From NCBI GenBank assembly GCA_947165115.1, contig CAMUZD010000152.1, positions 1 through 5,137 of the forward strand: a stretch of DNA of 5,137 nt, given 5' to 3'. The translations under genes and the position numbers were made by a program. The notes under the pieces were generated by a model, which saw nothing but the letters and a program-made list of their open reading frames with translations, was not told the DNA's origin and did not search any database. Within the stretch, counting starts at the first letter, position 1. Each line of letters starts with the position of its first letter. This document shows, piece by piece, positions 1 to 5,137 of the stretch. The DNA comes from an uncultured Clostridia bacterium (GTDB lineage Bacteria; Bacillota; Clostridia; Oscillospirales; Acutalibacteraceae).

Positions 1-1
1 T

Positions 2-1438
2 GATGCCGAAGGGCGCAATAAAATTTTAGACAAACTCAATCATAAAAACGGCGAGTGTAGAGAAACAAAGGCGGCAACCTGCACGGATAACGGCTCAGAC
101 GAGTTTTACTGCCCAGATTGTGAAAAAGTTATAGGTGAGCCCAGAATTATCCCCAAGCTTTCTCATAATTGGCAGGAGAAAGATCCGGTAGCACCCACCT
201 GTGTAACAGAAGGATATACAAATATTGAATGCACTAAGTGCCACGAAACCCAAAGGAAAGAAACTGTTGCAGCAAAAGGTCACGATTGGAATTATGAAAC
301 CGCCGTTGTAAATGGTTGGGAAGAAAATTATTCAAAATATACAGTAACTCTTACTTGCAAAAATGATTCTTCGCATAAAAAAACCGTGCCGGCAGATATC
401 AGCGAACGAGTTTCTGTCGGAGATCCAACCTGCACCGACAAGGGAAAAGTCAAGATTACTGCAACATTTGATAAAGCAGATGAAAATCTTAAGAGCAAAA
501 ACACTTATATAATCATTGAATCAGGCGACGCTCTCGGCCATGACTATGACTGGGAAAAAACCAACTATGAATGGAAAGATGATTTATCCGCTTGCACAGC
601 AACAGTTCCCTGTAAGAGATGCCACGAACCTCAGACCTTTGAGGCAACAATAACAAACGCTGTTACTACACCCGCAACTTGTGAAAAAGATGGAATCAGA
701 ACATATACTGCCGATTTTGATAACGAAGGCCTCGAGGCGCAAACCAAAACCAAAGAGATTAAAGCTCTCGGCCACGACATCGTAAAGCACGATGCTAAGC
801 CTTCTACATGCAAAGAGAACGGTTGGGATGCATACGAAACCTGCAGCAGATGCGATTACAACACTAAAAAATTATTAGATAAAGCACCTCACACGCCCGC
901 TGCACCTATAATTGAACCCGGCGAAGCTGCAACCTGCACAAAAGCAGGATTCCATTATGAAGTAGTTAGATGTTCGGTTTGCAACTATGAGATGGACAAA
1001 AAGACTATAACAGAAAGTATTATTGCCCACAAGGATTCAAATAAAGACGATGTTTGTGATGTCTGCAAGCGAATCGTTGCGGATGTAAAAATCAATGTCC
1101 CCAATAATCCTGAAGTGGATTACGGAACCGTAATAACCGTAAAAGCGACATTTGAGAATCTTCCCGATGGATACAAGGTTAAGTGCTTAGAGAACGGAAA
1201 CACAAAAGGCACCAGCGCGAACAACAAAGATATGACATTCAATTACGGAAAAATAAAAACATCCACTACTTTAGTATATCGCGTTGTTGATTCCGACGGA
1301 GCAGATGCCTTGAATAAAGACGGAAATATCATTGAACAGAGCGTTACAATTAATGTAAAAGGCGGGTTCTTTAAGATTCTTATTAATTTCTTCAGAACTT
1401 TGTTCGGAAGAGTCAAAGAAGAGAATTTGAATCCGTAA
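2..1438 (+). CDS. Secreted Cys/His-repeat surface protein, 3' part (5' end outside window)
   Basis: The frame is open from base 2 to the TAA at 1436-1438, giving 478 visible residues. A GTG at 386 is only an internal valine codon (V129), because repeats of the same family continue upstream of it in frame. Residues 14-355 are degenerate repeats of the form PTC-T-x-x-G, then C-x-x-C, then LGHDW. Examples are C27/C37/C40, C67/C77/C80 with GHDW at 93-96, C198/C204/C207, C270/C281/C284 and C312/C324/C327. Residues 343-355 read HKDSNKDDVCDVC, an acidic loop ending the array. Residues 359-453 look like a beta-sandwich or Ig-like domain. The last 25 residues (G454-P478) form a Phe-rich amphipathic segment, GGFFKILINFFRTLFGR, then a polar end. 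No LPXTG sorting signal is seen. Such proteins in clostridia are secreted or on the surface, but their function is unknown. Any N-terminal catalytic domain would lie outside the window. Confidence 0.9.
   Translation, partial: DAEGRNKILDKLNHKNGECRETKAATCTDNGSDEFYCPDCEKVIGEPRIIPKLSHNWQEKDPVAPTCVTEGYTNIECTKCHETQRKETVAAKGHDWNYETAVVNGWEENYSKYTVTLTCKNDSSHKKTVPADISERVSVGDPTCTDKGKVKITATFDKADENLKSKNTYIIIESGDALGHDYDWEKTNYEWKDDLSACTATVPCKRCHEPQTFEATITNAVTTPATCEKDGIRTYTADFDNEGLEAQTKTKEIKALGHDIVKHDAKPSTCKENGWDAYETCSRCDYNTKKLLDKAPHTPAAPIIEPGEAATCTKAGFHYEVVRCSVCNYEMDKKTITESIIAHKDSNKDDVCDVCKRIVADVKINVPNNPEVDYGTVITVKATFENLPDGYKVKCLENGNTKGTSANNKDMTFNYGKIKTSTTLVYRVVDSDGADALNKDGNIIEQSVTINVKGGFFKILINFFRTLFGRVKEENLNP
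41..1066 (+). repeat. Array of degenerate Cys/His repeats within the first gene
   Basis: About seven to eight units of roughly 40-50 residues occur at protein level. Each typically has one Cys in a (P/A)TC-x-x-x-G turn, a C-x-x-C pair about 10 residues later, and a GH(D/N) joint starting the next unit. Joints are seen at H55-W57, G93-W96, G179-W184 and G257-D259. Some units lose the second pair: residues 119-125 have C-x5-H (CKNDSSH) instead, and the unit at C227 has no partner Cys. DNA identity between units is low, so the array is old or under diversifying drift. The Cys/His spacing would suit metal binding or disulphides, but neither is proven. Confidence 0.8.
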
Positions 1439-1464
1439 ATAATACAGTTTAATCATTAACACGT

Positions 1465-1489
1465 AGAGCAGATGCCCTGCATCTGCTCT
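1465..1489 (+). terminator. Perfect 11-bp hairpin after the first gene, possible terminator
   Basis: AGAGCAGATGC at 1465-1475 pairs perfectly with GCATCTGCTCT at 1479-1489 across a CCT loop, 27 bases after the stop codon at 1438. The following bases (CATGTTTAAGG) hold only a short T run, so it is a weak candidate for intrinsic termination. A looser outer stem (TTAA and ACGT on the left against ATGT and TTAA on the right) would extend pairing to about 1456-1498 and touch the ribosome binding site of the next gene. It could therefore also be an mRNA processing or attenuation element. Confidence 0.55.
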
Positions 1490-1496
1490 CATGTTT

Positions 1497-1504
1497 AAGG
1501 TGGA
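1497..1504 (+). promoter_or_regulatory. Ribosome binding site of the chimeric acyltransferase gene
   Basis: AAGGTGGA lies three bases before the ATG at 1508, close to the AGGAGG consensus with one mismatch. It supports that start over any internal one and shows that the signal-peptide-like N terminus is meant to be translated. The spacing is shorter than usual. Confidence 0.6.
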
Positions 1505-1507
1505 TAT

Positions 1508-2251
1508 ATGAAAAACAGTAAATTCCTTCAAGAAGTAGCAGCAATCACACTCAGCCTAATTCTTATCTTAAGTCCTGCGACTGTCGGTTTCGACGGATTT
1601 GCATCCTTATTGATTGGAGATATCGTGGTAAACCGAAAGTGCGGGGCAAGCAGAAAGTCTTCCGTTGAAAAAGCGAAAAAGGTTCTTAGCTTGGGAACTA
1701 ATCTAATCATATATCCCGAAGGTATTTGGAATAAAACAATCGAAAAACCATCATTGCACCTATGGGCAGGTGTGTATGAAATTTCAAAAGCAACTAACTG
1801 TGATGTAGTTCCTATTGTCCATTATAATCGCGAACCTGAAGTCCGAAATAAAAAGAATGTGATTCATACAGTAATCGGAAACCCGATTCCACTCTATACA
1901 ATGGAAAAAGATGCAGCATTACAATATCTGCGGGATGTATTATCAACATGGCAATATAAACTGATGGAGATTTACGGACGGTCAACAAGAGAAGAGGAAA
2001 TGCAGGGGTTTACCGACAGATACGAAAAATGGAGAGTGCACCTGAAAGATTCTGTAGGAAAAGTAGAATGGTATGATGAAGAGACTGAAAGAAATGCAGA
2101 CTACAGGCCTAAAGATATAATAAGACCCGAAGATGTTTTCAGACCTGTTGCAAACATAAAAAATATAACAGCGAAAAACATAAAAGATGTTTTATACGCA
2201 CAGTCGCTGGTTAAATTGCTTGAAGAAAGCGACTGGCAAAGGCTGTATTAA
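1508..2251 (+). CDS. Chimeric PlsC-like acyltransferase lacking the HX4D motif, with signal-peptide-like N terminus
   Basis: The product has 247 residues. Residues 29-200 match by eye the later part of Firmicute 1-acylglycerol-3-phosphate acyltransferase (PlsC-type) proteins. GDIVVNRK (37-44) stands for block II. YPEGIWN (69-75) stands for the phosphate-binding FPEGT(W/R)N block III. VPIVHY (101-106) stands for block IV, followed by the usual 'IGNPI' strand near residue 120. The C-terminal part, with a YRPKDIIRPEDVF stretch, also looks family-like. The front of the domain, including the catalytic NHX4D, is absent. In its place are residues 1-28, with K2 and K5, then a hydrophobic run from about V10 to V26, resembling an export signal or membrane anchor. 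The 69 bases before the start cannot encode the missing part, so this is a fusion or deletion rather than a simple frameshift. In the family these enzymes acylate lysophosphatidic acid at the inner membrane face. This protein is probably inactive in that reaction. Confidence 0.75.
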   Translation: MKNSKFLQEVAAITLSLILILSPATVGFDGFASLLIGDIVVNRKCGASRKSSVEKAKKVLSLGTNLIIYPEGIWNKTIEKPSLHLWAGVYEISKATNCDVVPIVHYNREPEVRNKKNVIHTVIGNPIPLYTMEKDAALQYLRDVLSTWQYKLMEIYGRSTREEEMQGFTDRYEKWRVHLKDSVGKVEWYDEETERNADYRPKDIIRPEDVFRPVANIKNITAKNIKDVLYAQSLVKLLEESDWQRLY

Positions 2252-2264
2252 TCCGGAGTGAAAT

Positions 2265-2312
2265 ATGAGTAATCTTTATCAGGCATTTTTTCTGAACCAA
2301 CAGCAAAGGTAA
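2265..2312 (+). CDS. Possible 15-residue peptide or remnant of a small gene
   Basis: ATG at 2265 is preceded by GGAG at 2255-2258 with a six-base spacer and starts 13 bases after the acyltransferase stop, so coupled translation is plausible. The product is MSNLYQAFFLNQQQR, then TAA. No family is recognised. A different frame stays open directly after it (GKNIAAKKDMKKHPAGSSTL and on, to TGA at 2407-2409). The pair could therefore be one gene of about 45 codons broken by a one-base change. Equally, the ORF may be chance. Confidence 0.3.
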   Translation: MSNLYQAFFLNQQQR

Positions 2313-2334
2313 GAATATTGCCGCAAAAAAAGAT

Positions 2335-2409
2335 ATGAAAAAGCACCCGGCCGGAAGCAGCACCTTATGGCGTTTCGCAGGTCAAATTGGTTTTGAATCA
2401 AAAGAGTGA
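2335..2409 (+). pseudogene. Possible decayed continuation of the small ORF
   Basis: From the ATG at 2335 the frame reads 24 codons, MKKHPAGSSTLWRFAGQIGF and four more, to TGA. The same frame is open upstream to a TGA at 2293-2295 and would join the 15-residue ORF through a +1 shift. No ribosome binding site precedes the ATG; only an A-rich run is there. The composition is protein-like but no family is recognised, so this is a tentative call. Confidence 0.2.
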
Positions 2410-2454
2410 ATAATGCGGTCAGTAGTTACCGCTTGAGATATAAACACATTATTC
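2408..2454 (+). promoter_or_regulatory. Nested inverted repeat directly upstream of the amidase ribosome binding site
   Basis: GAATAATG at 2408-2415 is exactly complementary in reverse to CATTATTC at 2447-2454. Inside it, GCGGT at 2415-2419 pairs with ACCGC at 2428-2432. The right outer arm ends at the base before AGGAGG (2455-2460). As RNA this could fold into a two-step stem that affects ribosome access. As DNA the AT-rich arms could be an operator. No known riboswitch class is recognised. Confidence 0.4.
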
Positions 2455-2460
2455 AGGAGG
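2455..2460 (+). promoter_or_regulatory. Consensus ribosome binding site of the amidase gene
   Basis: A perfect AGGAGG sits seven bases before the ATG at 2468. It fixes the start of a reading frame that opens with a textbook signal peptide. Confidence 0.85.
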
Positions 2461-2467
2461 AGTAAAC

Positions 2468-5137
2468 ATGCAAAAACATTTCAAAAGGACATTATCCGTG
2501 TTGATGTGCCTGATTATGTGCCTGTCGATAGTTCCGATAGGCCTGGTCAGCGCATCAGCATACGGAGTATCAAACTACTGCGCAACTGCAGCGGCGCAGT
2601 GGGGAATTGACCATTGGAACGACTATAACTCCGTTCTGCTGGGTCAGGGTTACTGGGATAACGGCGGCGACTGCGCCAACTTTGTATCTCAATGCCTTTA
2701 TATGGGTGGAATGGATATGTCCGGCTACTGGAACACAAACGGCTATTTCTGTCACTGGGCAAGTCCTTACGGCAATGAATATGCCGGTTCTTTTATCCGC
2801 TGCCAGCAGTTATACAACTTCCTTATAAGTAAAGGTGCGCAGGCAATAAAGAATCCGTCGGCATCTCAGGTAAGTATCGGCGATGTCATATTATTCTACA
2901 AACCGGACAAAAGCAGATACGGCCATTCGGCTATAGTTATTGATATAGTAAATGGCACTCCGGTTGTTGCGGCTCACTCTACCGGAACAGTAAAATACAG
3001 GTCGGATTGGGCCGGCTACGACTGGCATCTCGGGTTTTCTGGAGCAAACACCACACTGATGAAACTTTACGGAACTACCTGTGTAAACAACAATCCCAGA
3101 AATTTTGATGTTTACACTGCAAGTGGAAGCCAGGGGCTCTATTCAAGCGCAAGCACTTCGTCGTCAAAATACAGCAACTTTATGTCGGGCGAATATGCCC
3201 ACATATTTGAAGTTAAAAACACTTCAAACGGTCAATGGGGCAAAACATTCCGTTACGGCAACTGGGGCTGGGTTAAACTTTCCGGCTTCAATTATAAAAC
3301 TCATATTTCATCTTGCCATGTTGACCATATTTTCGGCGAATGGCAGGTTGTCAAGGTCGCAAACTGCACTCAGAACGGCCAGTCCAAACGCGTCTGTAAG
3401 CGCTGCGGATATACAGAAACAAAAACTACTACCGGCGGTCATATCACCGACCCGCACGCCACCTGTCTCACCGAAGGATACTGCAAAATCTGCGGAGCCA
3501 AAACAGAGAATCCTCTCGGACATAACTGGGACAGCGGCAAAATTACCACTCAGCCTACCTGCCTTAAGGAAGGCGTAAAAACTTACACCTGCAAGCGCGA
3601 CAGTTCACATAAATATACCGAAGTCGTTCCTGCGCTTGGGCACGATTATGTTCCCGGTGCGACCGCGCCGACCTGCACCGAAAACGGAACCAAAACATAT
3701 AAGTGCTCAAGATGTAACGATTCATATATAGCGTATGTCAATCCCAATAATACATGGTCCGATTGGATGACGGACAGCTCGCTTGCCTCTCAGCTGCCCT
3801 CAAATAAAGTTCAGACAAAAACTCAATACAGATACAGAGATAAATCGACAAAAACTCAGGCCACCTCACCCGGAAGCGGATGGGTTCAGAATGGTGTAGA
3901 TCATGTTGATACTTCATATGGCAATTGGAGTTCATGGAGCACTACATCAGCAACCGGTTCTTCTACTCTCCAAGTCGAAACCAGAGTCGTATATAGATAT
4001 GGCGTTTTTATCTGTAGTTATTGTGGCAACAGATCTCCGGTATGGGGTTCATCGTATAAATGTCCTGGCTGTGGTAGAACAGGTGTAATTAAGCAAGACA
4101 GCTGGGAATGCATTTGGAGCACTATAGCATATAAGAATTCAAATTCCTCATCAGCAAACTATGGAGGTCAAACTAAATCTAGCACCACAAGCTTGGGAGA
4201 CGGCAAAAAATGGTTCTTCTCAACGGGAAATCTAAATGACACCGCTCCAGGAACAAAAGACAGTGACAGTTCAGCTATAGTTATTCAAACGGAATACCGT
4301 TCAAGAGCCATAATAAAAACCAATATTTACAACTGGTATAAATGGAGCAACTGGTCAAACTGGAGCGATACGAAATATACGGCAAGTTCCACACGCGAAG
4401 TTCAAACCAGAACTGTGTATAGATATGATCTTGCAGCTCTCGGTCACGATTTTTCCGTGAATGCGGATAAGGTTTTCATTCAGAAAGACAAGCTTCTTCA
4501 GGAATCGCAGATTAACGGTAACTGCTACTCGAGAGGTAAAATATGCAGCCGTTGCGGTGCAGTCAGCCCCGATTCGACCACATATAAACACTCTTTCCCC
4601 GATTGGAACACCGAACGCAATAAGTATGTATGCATTGATGAAGCAAACCATATTTACAAAGGAACCTGTAAAAACGGTTGCGGCTGCTATATCTTAAAGT
4701 CCGACAATGTTCACAACTACACGGCAGATCATAAGGTTCAGCCGACCTGTACCGAAAGAGGATACACGGTATATAAGTGTCAGAACCATTCAAACGAGAC
4801 CTATAATGACGATTATGTGGACGCTCTCGGTCACGATTGCCTCAACAGCGAATGGGAGACCGTAACATATCCTACCTGCACTCAGTCGGGATCAAGAATC
4901 CGTAAATGTGTGAGATATGATGCCTGCGGTTACTATGAGCAGGAAGAAATCCCCGCGCTCGGACATACAATGGTCAAGTTCGATGCGAAGCATGAAACCT
5001 GTCTTGTTGACGGCAACAGCGAATACTATTACTGCAAAAACTGTGATAAATACTTCTCCGATGAAGATGGAACTCACGAGATAGAAGAAAACTCATGGGT
5101 TATTCCCGCTACCGGTCATATCGCAGGCGAATGGGTT
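2468..5137 (+). CDS. Secreted Amidase_6-like protein with SH3-like domain, Cys/His repeats and a WSxW/zinc-ribbon module (3' end outside window)
   Basis: The frame is open for 890 codons from ATG 2468 to the window edge. Residues 1-31 are a signal peptide: K3, K6 and R7, a hydrophobic core from about 9 to 27, and SASA before Y32. Residues 32-195 resemble the putative amidase domain Amidase_6 (Pfam PF12671), a papain-fold hydrolase type. The likely nucleophile is C69 in DCANFVSQCL, and the likely catalytic His is H153 in GHSAIV; D159 or H170 could be the third residue. Residues 213-276 look like a bacterial SH3 domain, ending GNWGWVKL. Residues 283-424 are four Cys/His repeats. Residues 430-653 are a WSxW module holding a C516/C519-C532/C535 zinc ribbon. 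Residues 657-890 are five or more further repeats. The family is expected to cut a peptide or amide bond outside the cell, perhaps in peptidoglycan; the substrate is unknown. Repeats probably mediate surface contact or spacing. The C-terminal anchor, if any, lies beyond the window. Confidence 0.93.
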   Translation, partial: MQKHFKRTLSVLMCLIMCLSIVPIGLVSASAYGVSNYCATAAAQWGIDHWNDYNSVLLGQGYWDNGGDCANFVSQCLYMGGMDMSGYWNTNGYFCHWASPYGNEYAGSFIRCQQLYNFLISKGAQAIKNPSASQVSIGDVILFYKPDKSRYGHSAIVIDIVNGTPVVAAHSTGTVKYRSDWAGYDWHLGFSGANTTLMKLYGTTCVNNNPRNFDVYTASGSQGLYSSASTSSSKYSNFMSGEYAHIFEVKNTSNGQWGKTFRYGNWGWVKLSGFNYKTHISSCHVDHIFGEWQVVKVANCTQNGQSKRVCKRCGYTETKTTTGGHITDPHATCLTEGYCKICGAKTENPLGHNWDSGKITTQPTCLKEGVKTYTCKRDSSHKYTEVVPALGHDYVPGATAPTCTENGTKTYKCSRCNDSYIAYVNPNNTWSDWMTDSSLASQLPSNKVQTKTQYRYRDKSTKTQATSPGSGWVQNGVDHVDTSYGNWSSWSTTSATGSSTLQVETRVVYRYGVFICSYCGNRSPVWGSSYKCPGCGRTGVIKQDSWECIWSTIAYKNSNSSSANYGGQTKSSTTSLGDGKKWFFSTGNLNDTAPGTKDSDSSAIVIQTEYRSRAIIKTNIYNWYKWSNWSNWSDTKYTASSTREVQTRTVYRYDLAALGHDFSVNADKVFIQKDKLLQESQINGNCYSRGKICSRCGAVSPDSTTYKHSFPDWNTERNKYVCIDEANHIYKGTCKNGCGCYILKSDNVHNYTADHKVQPTCTERGYTVYKCQNHSNETYNDDYVDALGHDCLNSEWETVTYPTCTQSGSRIRKCVRYDACGYYEQEEIPALGHTMVKFDAKHETCLVDGNSEYYYCKNCDKYFSDEDGTHEIEENSWVIPATGHIAGEWV
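2561..3052 (+). other. Amidase_6-like catalytic domain (residues 32-195)
   Basis: The conserved stretches are DCANFVSQCLYMGGM around C69, a Trp/His-rich segment GYFCHW (92-97), QQLYNFLISKGAQ (113-125), IGDVILFYK (137-145), GHSAIVIDIVNG (152-163) and AAHST (168-172). Both core catalytic residues are present, so the domain looks intact and active. It is directly exposed after signal peptide cleavage. Confidence 0.82.
3104..3295 (+). other. SH3-like domain (residues 213-276)
   Basis: The segment begins FDVYT, has a Ser-rich turn (226-233), a central GEYAHIFEV strand (241-249) and ends WGKTFRYGNWGWVKL. The W-G-K-x ... G-x-W-G-W-V pattern is that of bacterial SH3b domains, which bind cell-wall peptides in many amidases. 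The match is by pattern only and the fold is not proven. Confidence 0.6.
3314..3739 (+). repeat. First Cys/His repeat block of the amidase gene (residues 283-424)
   Basis: There are four units with joints at GH324-325, LGH350-352 and LGHDY390-394. Cys sets are C300/C310/C313, C333/C339/C342, C365/C375 with H381, and C403/C413/C416. Unit 2 is short, with only five residues between its first two Cys. Unit 3 replaces the second Cys of the pair by the C-x5-H form CKRDSSH. The family is the same as in the first gene of the window. Confidence 0.82.
3755..4426 (+). repeat. WSxW / YRYR module enclosing a zinc ribbon (residues 430-653)
   Basis: There are three units of the form WSxW, Ser/Thr-rich stretch, (K/Q/E)VxTxTxYRY: residues 430-457, 487-511 and 629-653. 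Between the second and third lies C516-x2-C519 ... C532-x2-C535, a rubredoxin-knuckle zinc ribbon (CSYC ... CPGCG). It is followed by a Trp-rich region (W546, W550), then LGDGKKWFFSTGNLND (576-591). Similar modules occur in clostridial surface and cell-wall proteins from memory of the family style, but I know no named domain for it. Confidence 0.7.
4436..5137 (+). repeat. Second Cys/His repeat block of the amidase gene (residues 657-890, continues past the edge)
   Basis: The units start at LGHDF (658-662), H708, H749, LGHDC (787-791), LGHT (831-834) and GH883-884. Cys sets include C686/C693/C696, C722/C734/C738/C740, C761/C771, C804/C814/C820 and C845/C856/C859. Units are more irregular than in the first block: C734-C740 is CKNGCGC, and unit C761 has a C-x2-H form (CQNH). 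The block is cut by the window edge inside a new unit. Confidence 0.8.

Larger units (their letters stand above)
2252..2467. other. Intergenic region with small ORFs and an inverted repeat
   Basis: These 216 bases separate the acyltransferase-like gene from the amidase gene. They contain a 15-codon ORF with a good ribosome binding site, a second open stretch in another frame ending at TGA 2407-2409, a perfect CCGGCCGG palindrome at 2347-2354, and a nested inverted repeat before the amidase start. A weak sigma-70-like pair, TTGGTT at 2387-2392 and AATAAT at 2409-2414 with a 16-base spacer, is the best promoter seen, and it is not convincing. No tRNA, intrinsic terminator or riboswitch was recognised. 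Confidence 0.6.

Noticed and set aside
41..1066. CRISPR array or DNA tandem repeat
   Set aside because: Units are similar only at protein level; there is no constant DNA repeat with unique spacers.
386..1438. GTG at 386 as the start of a 350-residue protein
   Set aside because: The same frame is open to base 2 and encodes repeats of the same family before 386. No ribosome binding site or signal peptide accompanies the GTG.
1271..1531. Antisense 86-residue ORF over the end of the first gene and the hairpin
   Set aside because: It covers the coding strand of a clear protein and passes through the hairpin. No ribosome binding site or recognisable protein features.
2347..2354. CCGGCCGG palindrome as a protein binding or attachment site
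   Set aside because: A single short palindrome with no partner copy and no mobile element nearby is not enough support.
3105..3578. 157-residue + strand ORF inside the amidase gene
   Set aside because: It lies in another frame of an 890-codon gene with clear domains, has a low-complexity composition and no ribosome binding site, so it is a shadow.
3755..4426. Thrombospondin type 1 repeats, suggested by WSxW
   Set aside because: The Cys and Arg layers of TSP1 domains are missing; the only Cys near the motif form a zinc-ribbon pattern.
4355..4793. Antisense ORFs of 98 and 76 residues opposite the amidase gene
   Set aside because: They mirror Cys- and Lys-rich codons of the sense gene and show no domain or start signal of their own.

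Overview
The window looks like a chromosomal segment of an anaerobic gut-type Firmicute, probably Clostridia of the Ruminococcaceae/Oscillospiraceae/Lachnospiraceae sort. The reasons are the AGGAGG-type ribosome binding sites, GC content in the low to mid 40s by eye, Gram-positive signal peptides, and two secreted proteins built from the Cys/His 'PTC-T-x-x-G ... C-x-x-C ... LGHDW' repeats typical of clostridial cell-surface proteins. This assignment is an inference from protein style; no marker gene is present.

Layout, all on the + strand. (1) Positions 2-1438 hold the 3' part of a large secreted repeat protein: 478 visible residues, open at the left edge, ending in a beta-rich domain and a short amphipathic tail. 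(2) A perfect 11-bp hairpin follows at 1465-1489. (3) Positions 1508-2251 encode a 247-residue chimera. A signal-peptide-like N terminus is joined to the back half of a PlsC-type glycerolipid acyltransferase, and the catalytic HX4D block is absent. (4) Positions 2252-2467 are an intergenic stretch with a 15-codon ORF behind a good ribosome binding site, a possible decayed small gene, and a nested inverted repeat whose last arm abuts the next ribosome binding site. (5) Positions 2468-5137 encode a secreted amidase-type protein with 890 visible residues, open at the right edge. Its order is signal peptide, Amidase_6-like domain, SH3-like domain, Cys/His repeats, a WSxW/zinc-ribbon module, then more Cys/His repeats.

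The two repeat proteins use the same repeat family, down to the variant CK(R/N)DSSHK and the recurring DNA word GCTCTCGG(T/C)CA(C/T)GA, so they are probably related surface proteins. The amidase protein is likely exported and acts on peptidoglycan or another extracellular amide, held in place or spaced by its repeats. The acyltransferase-like gene between them has no evident link to either, and its broken N terminus suggests recombination at this locus. Both large genes are cut by the window edges, so their full lengths, and the 5' end of the first, are unknown.
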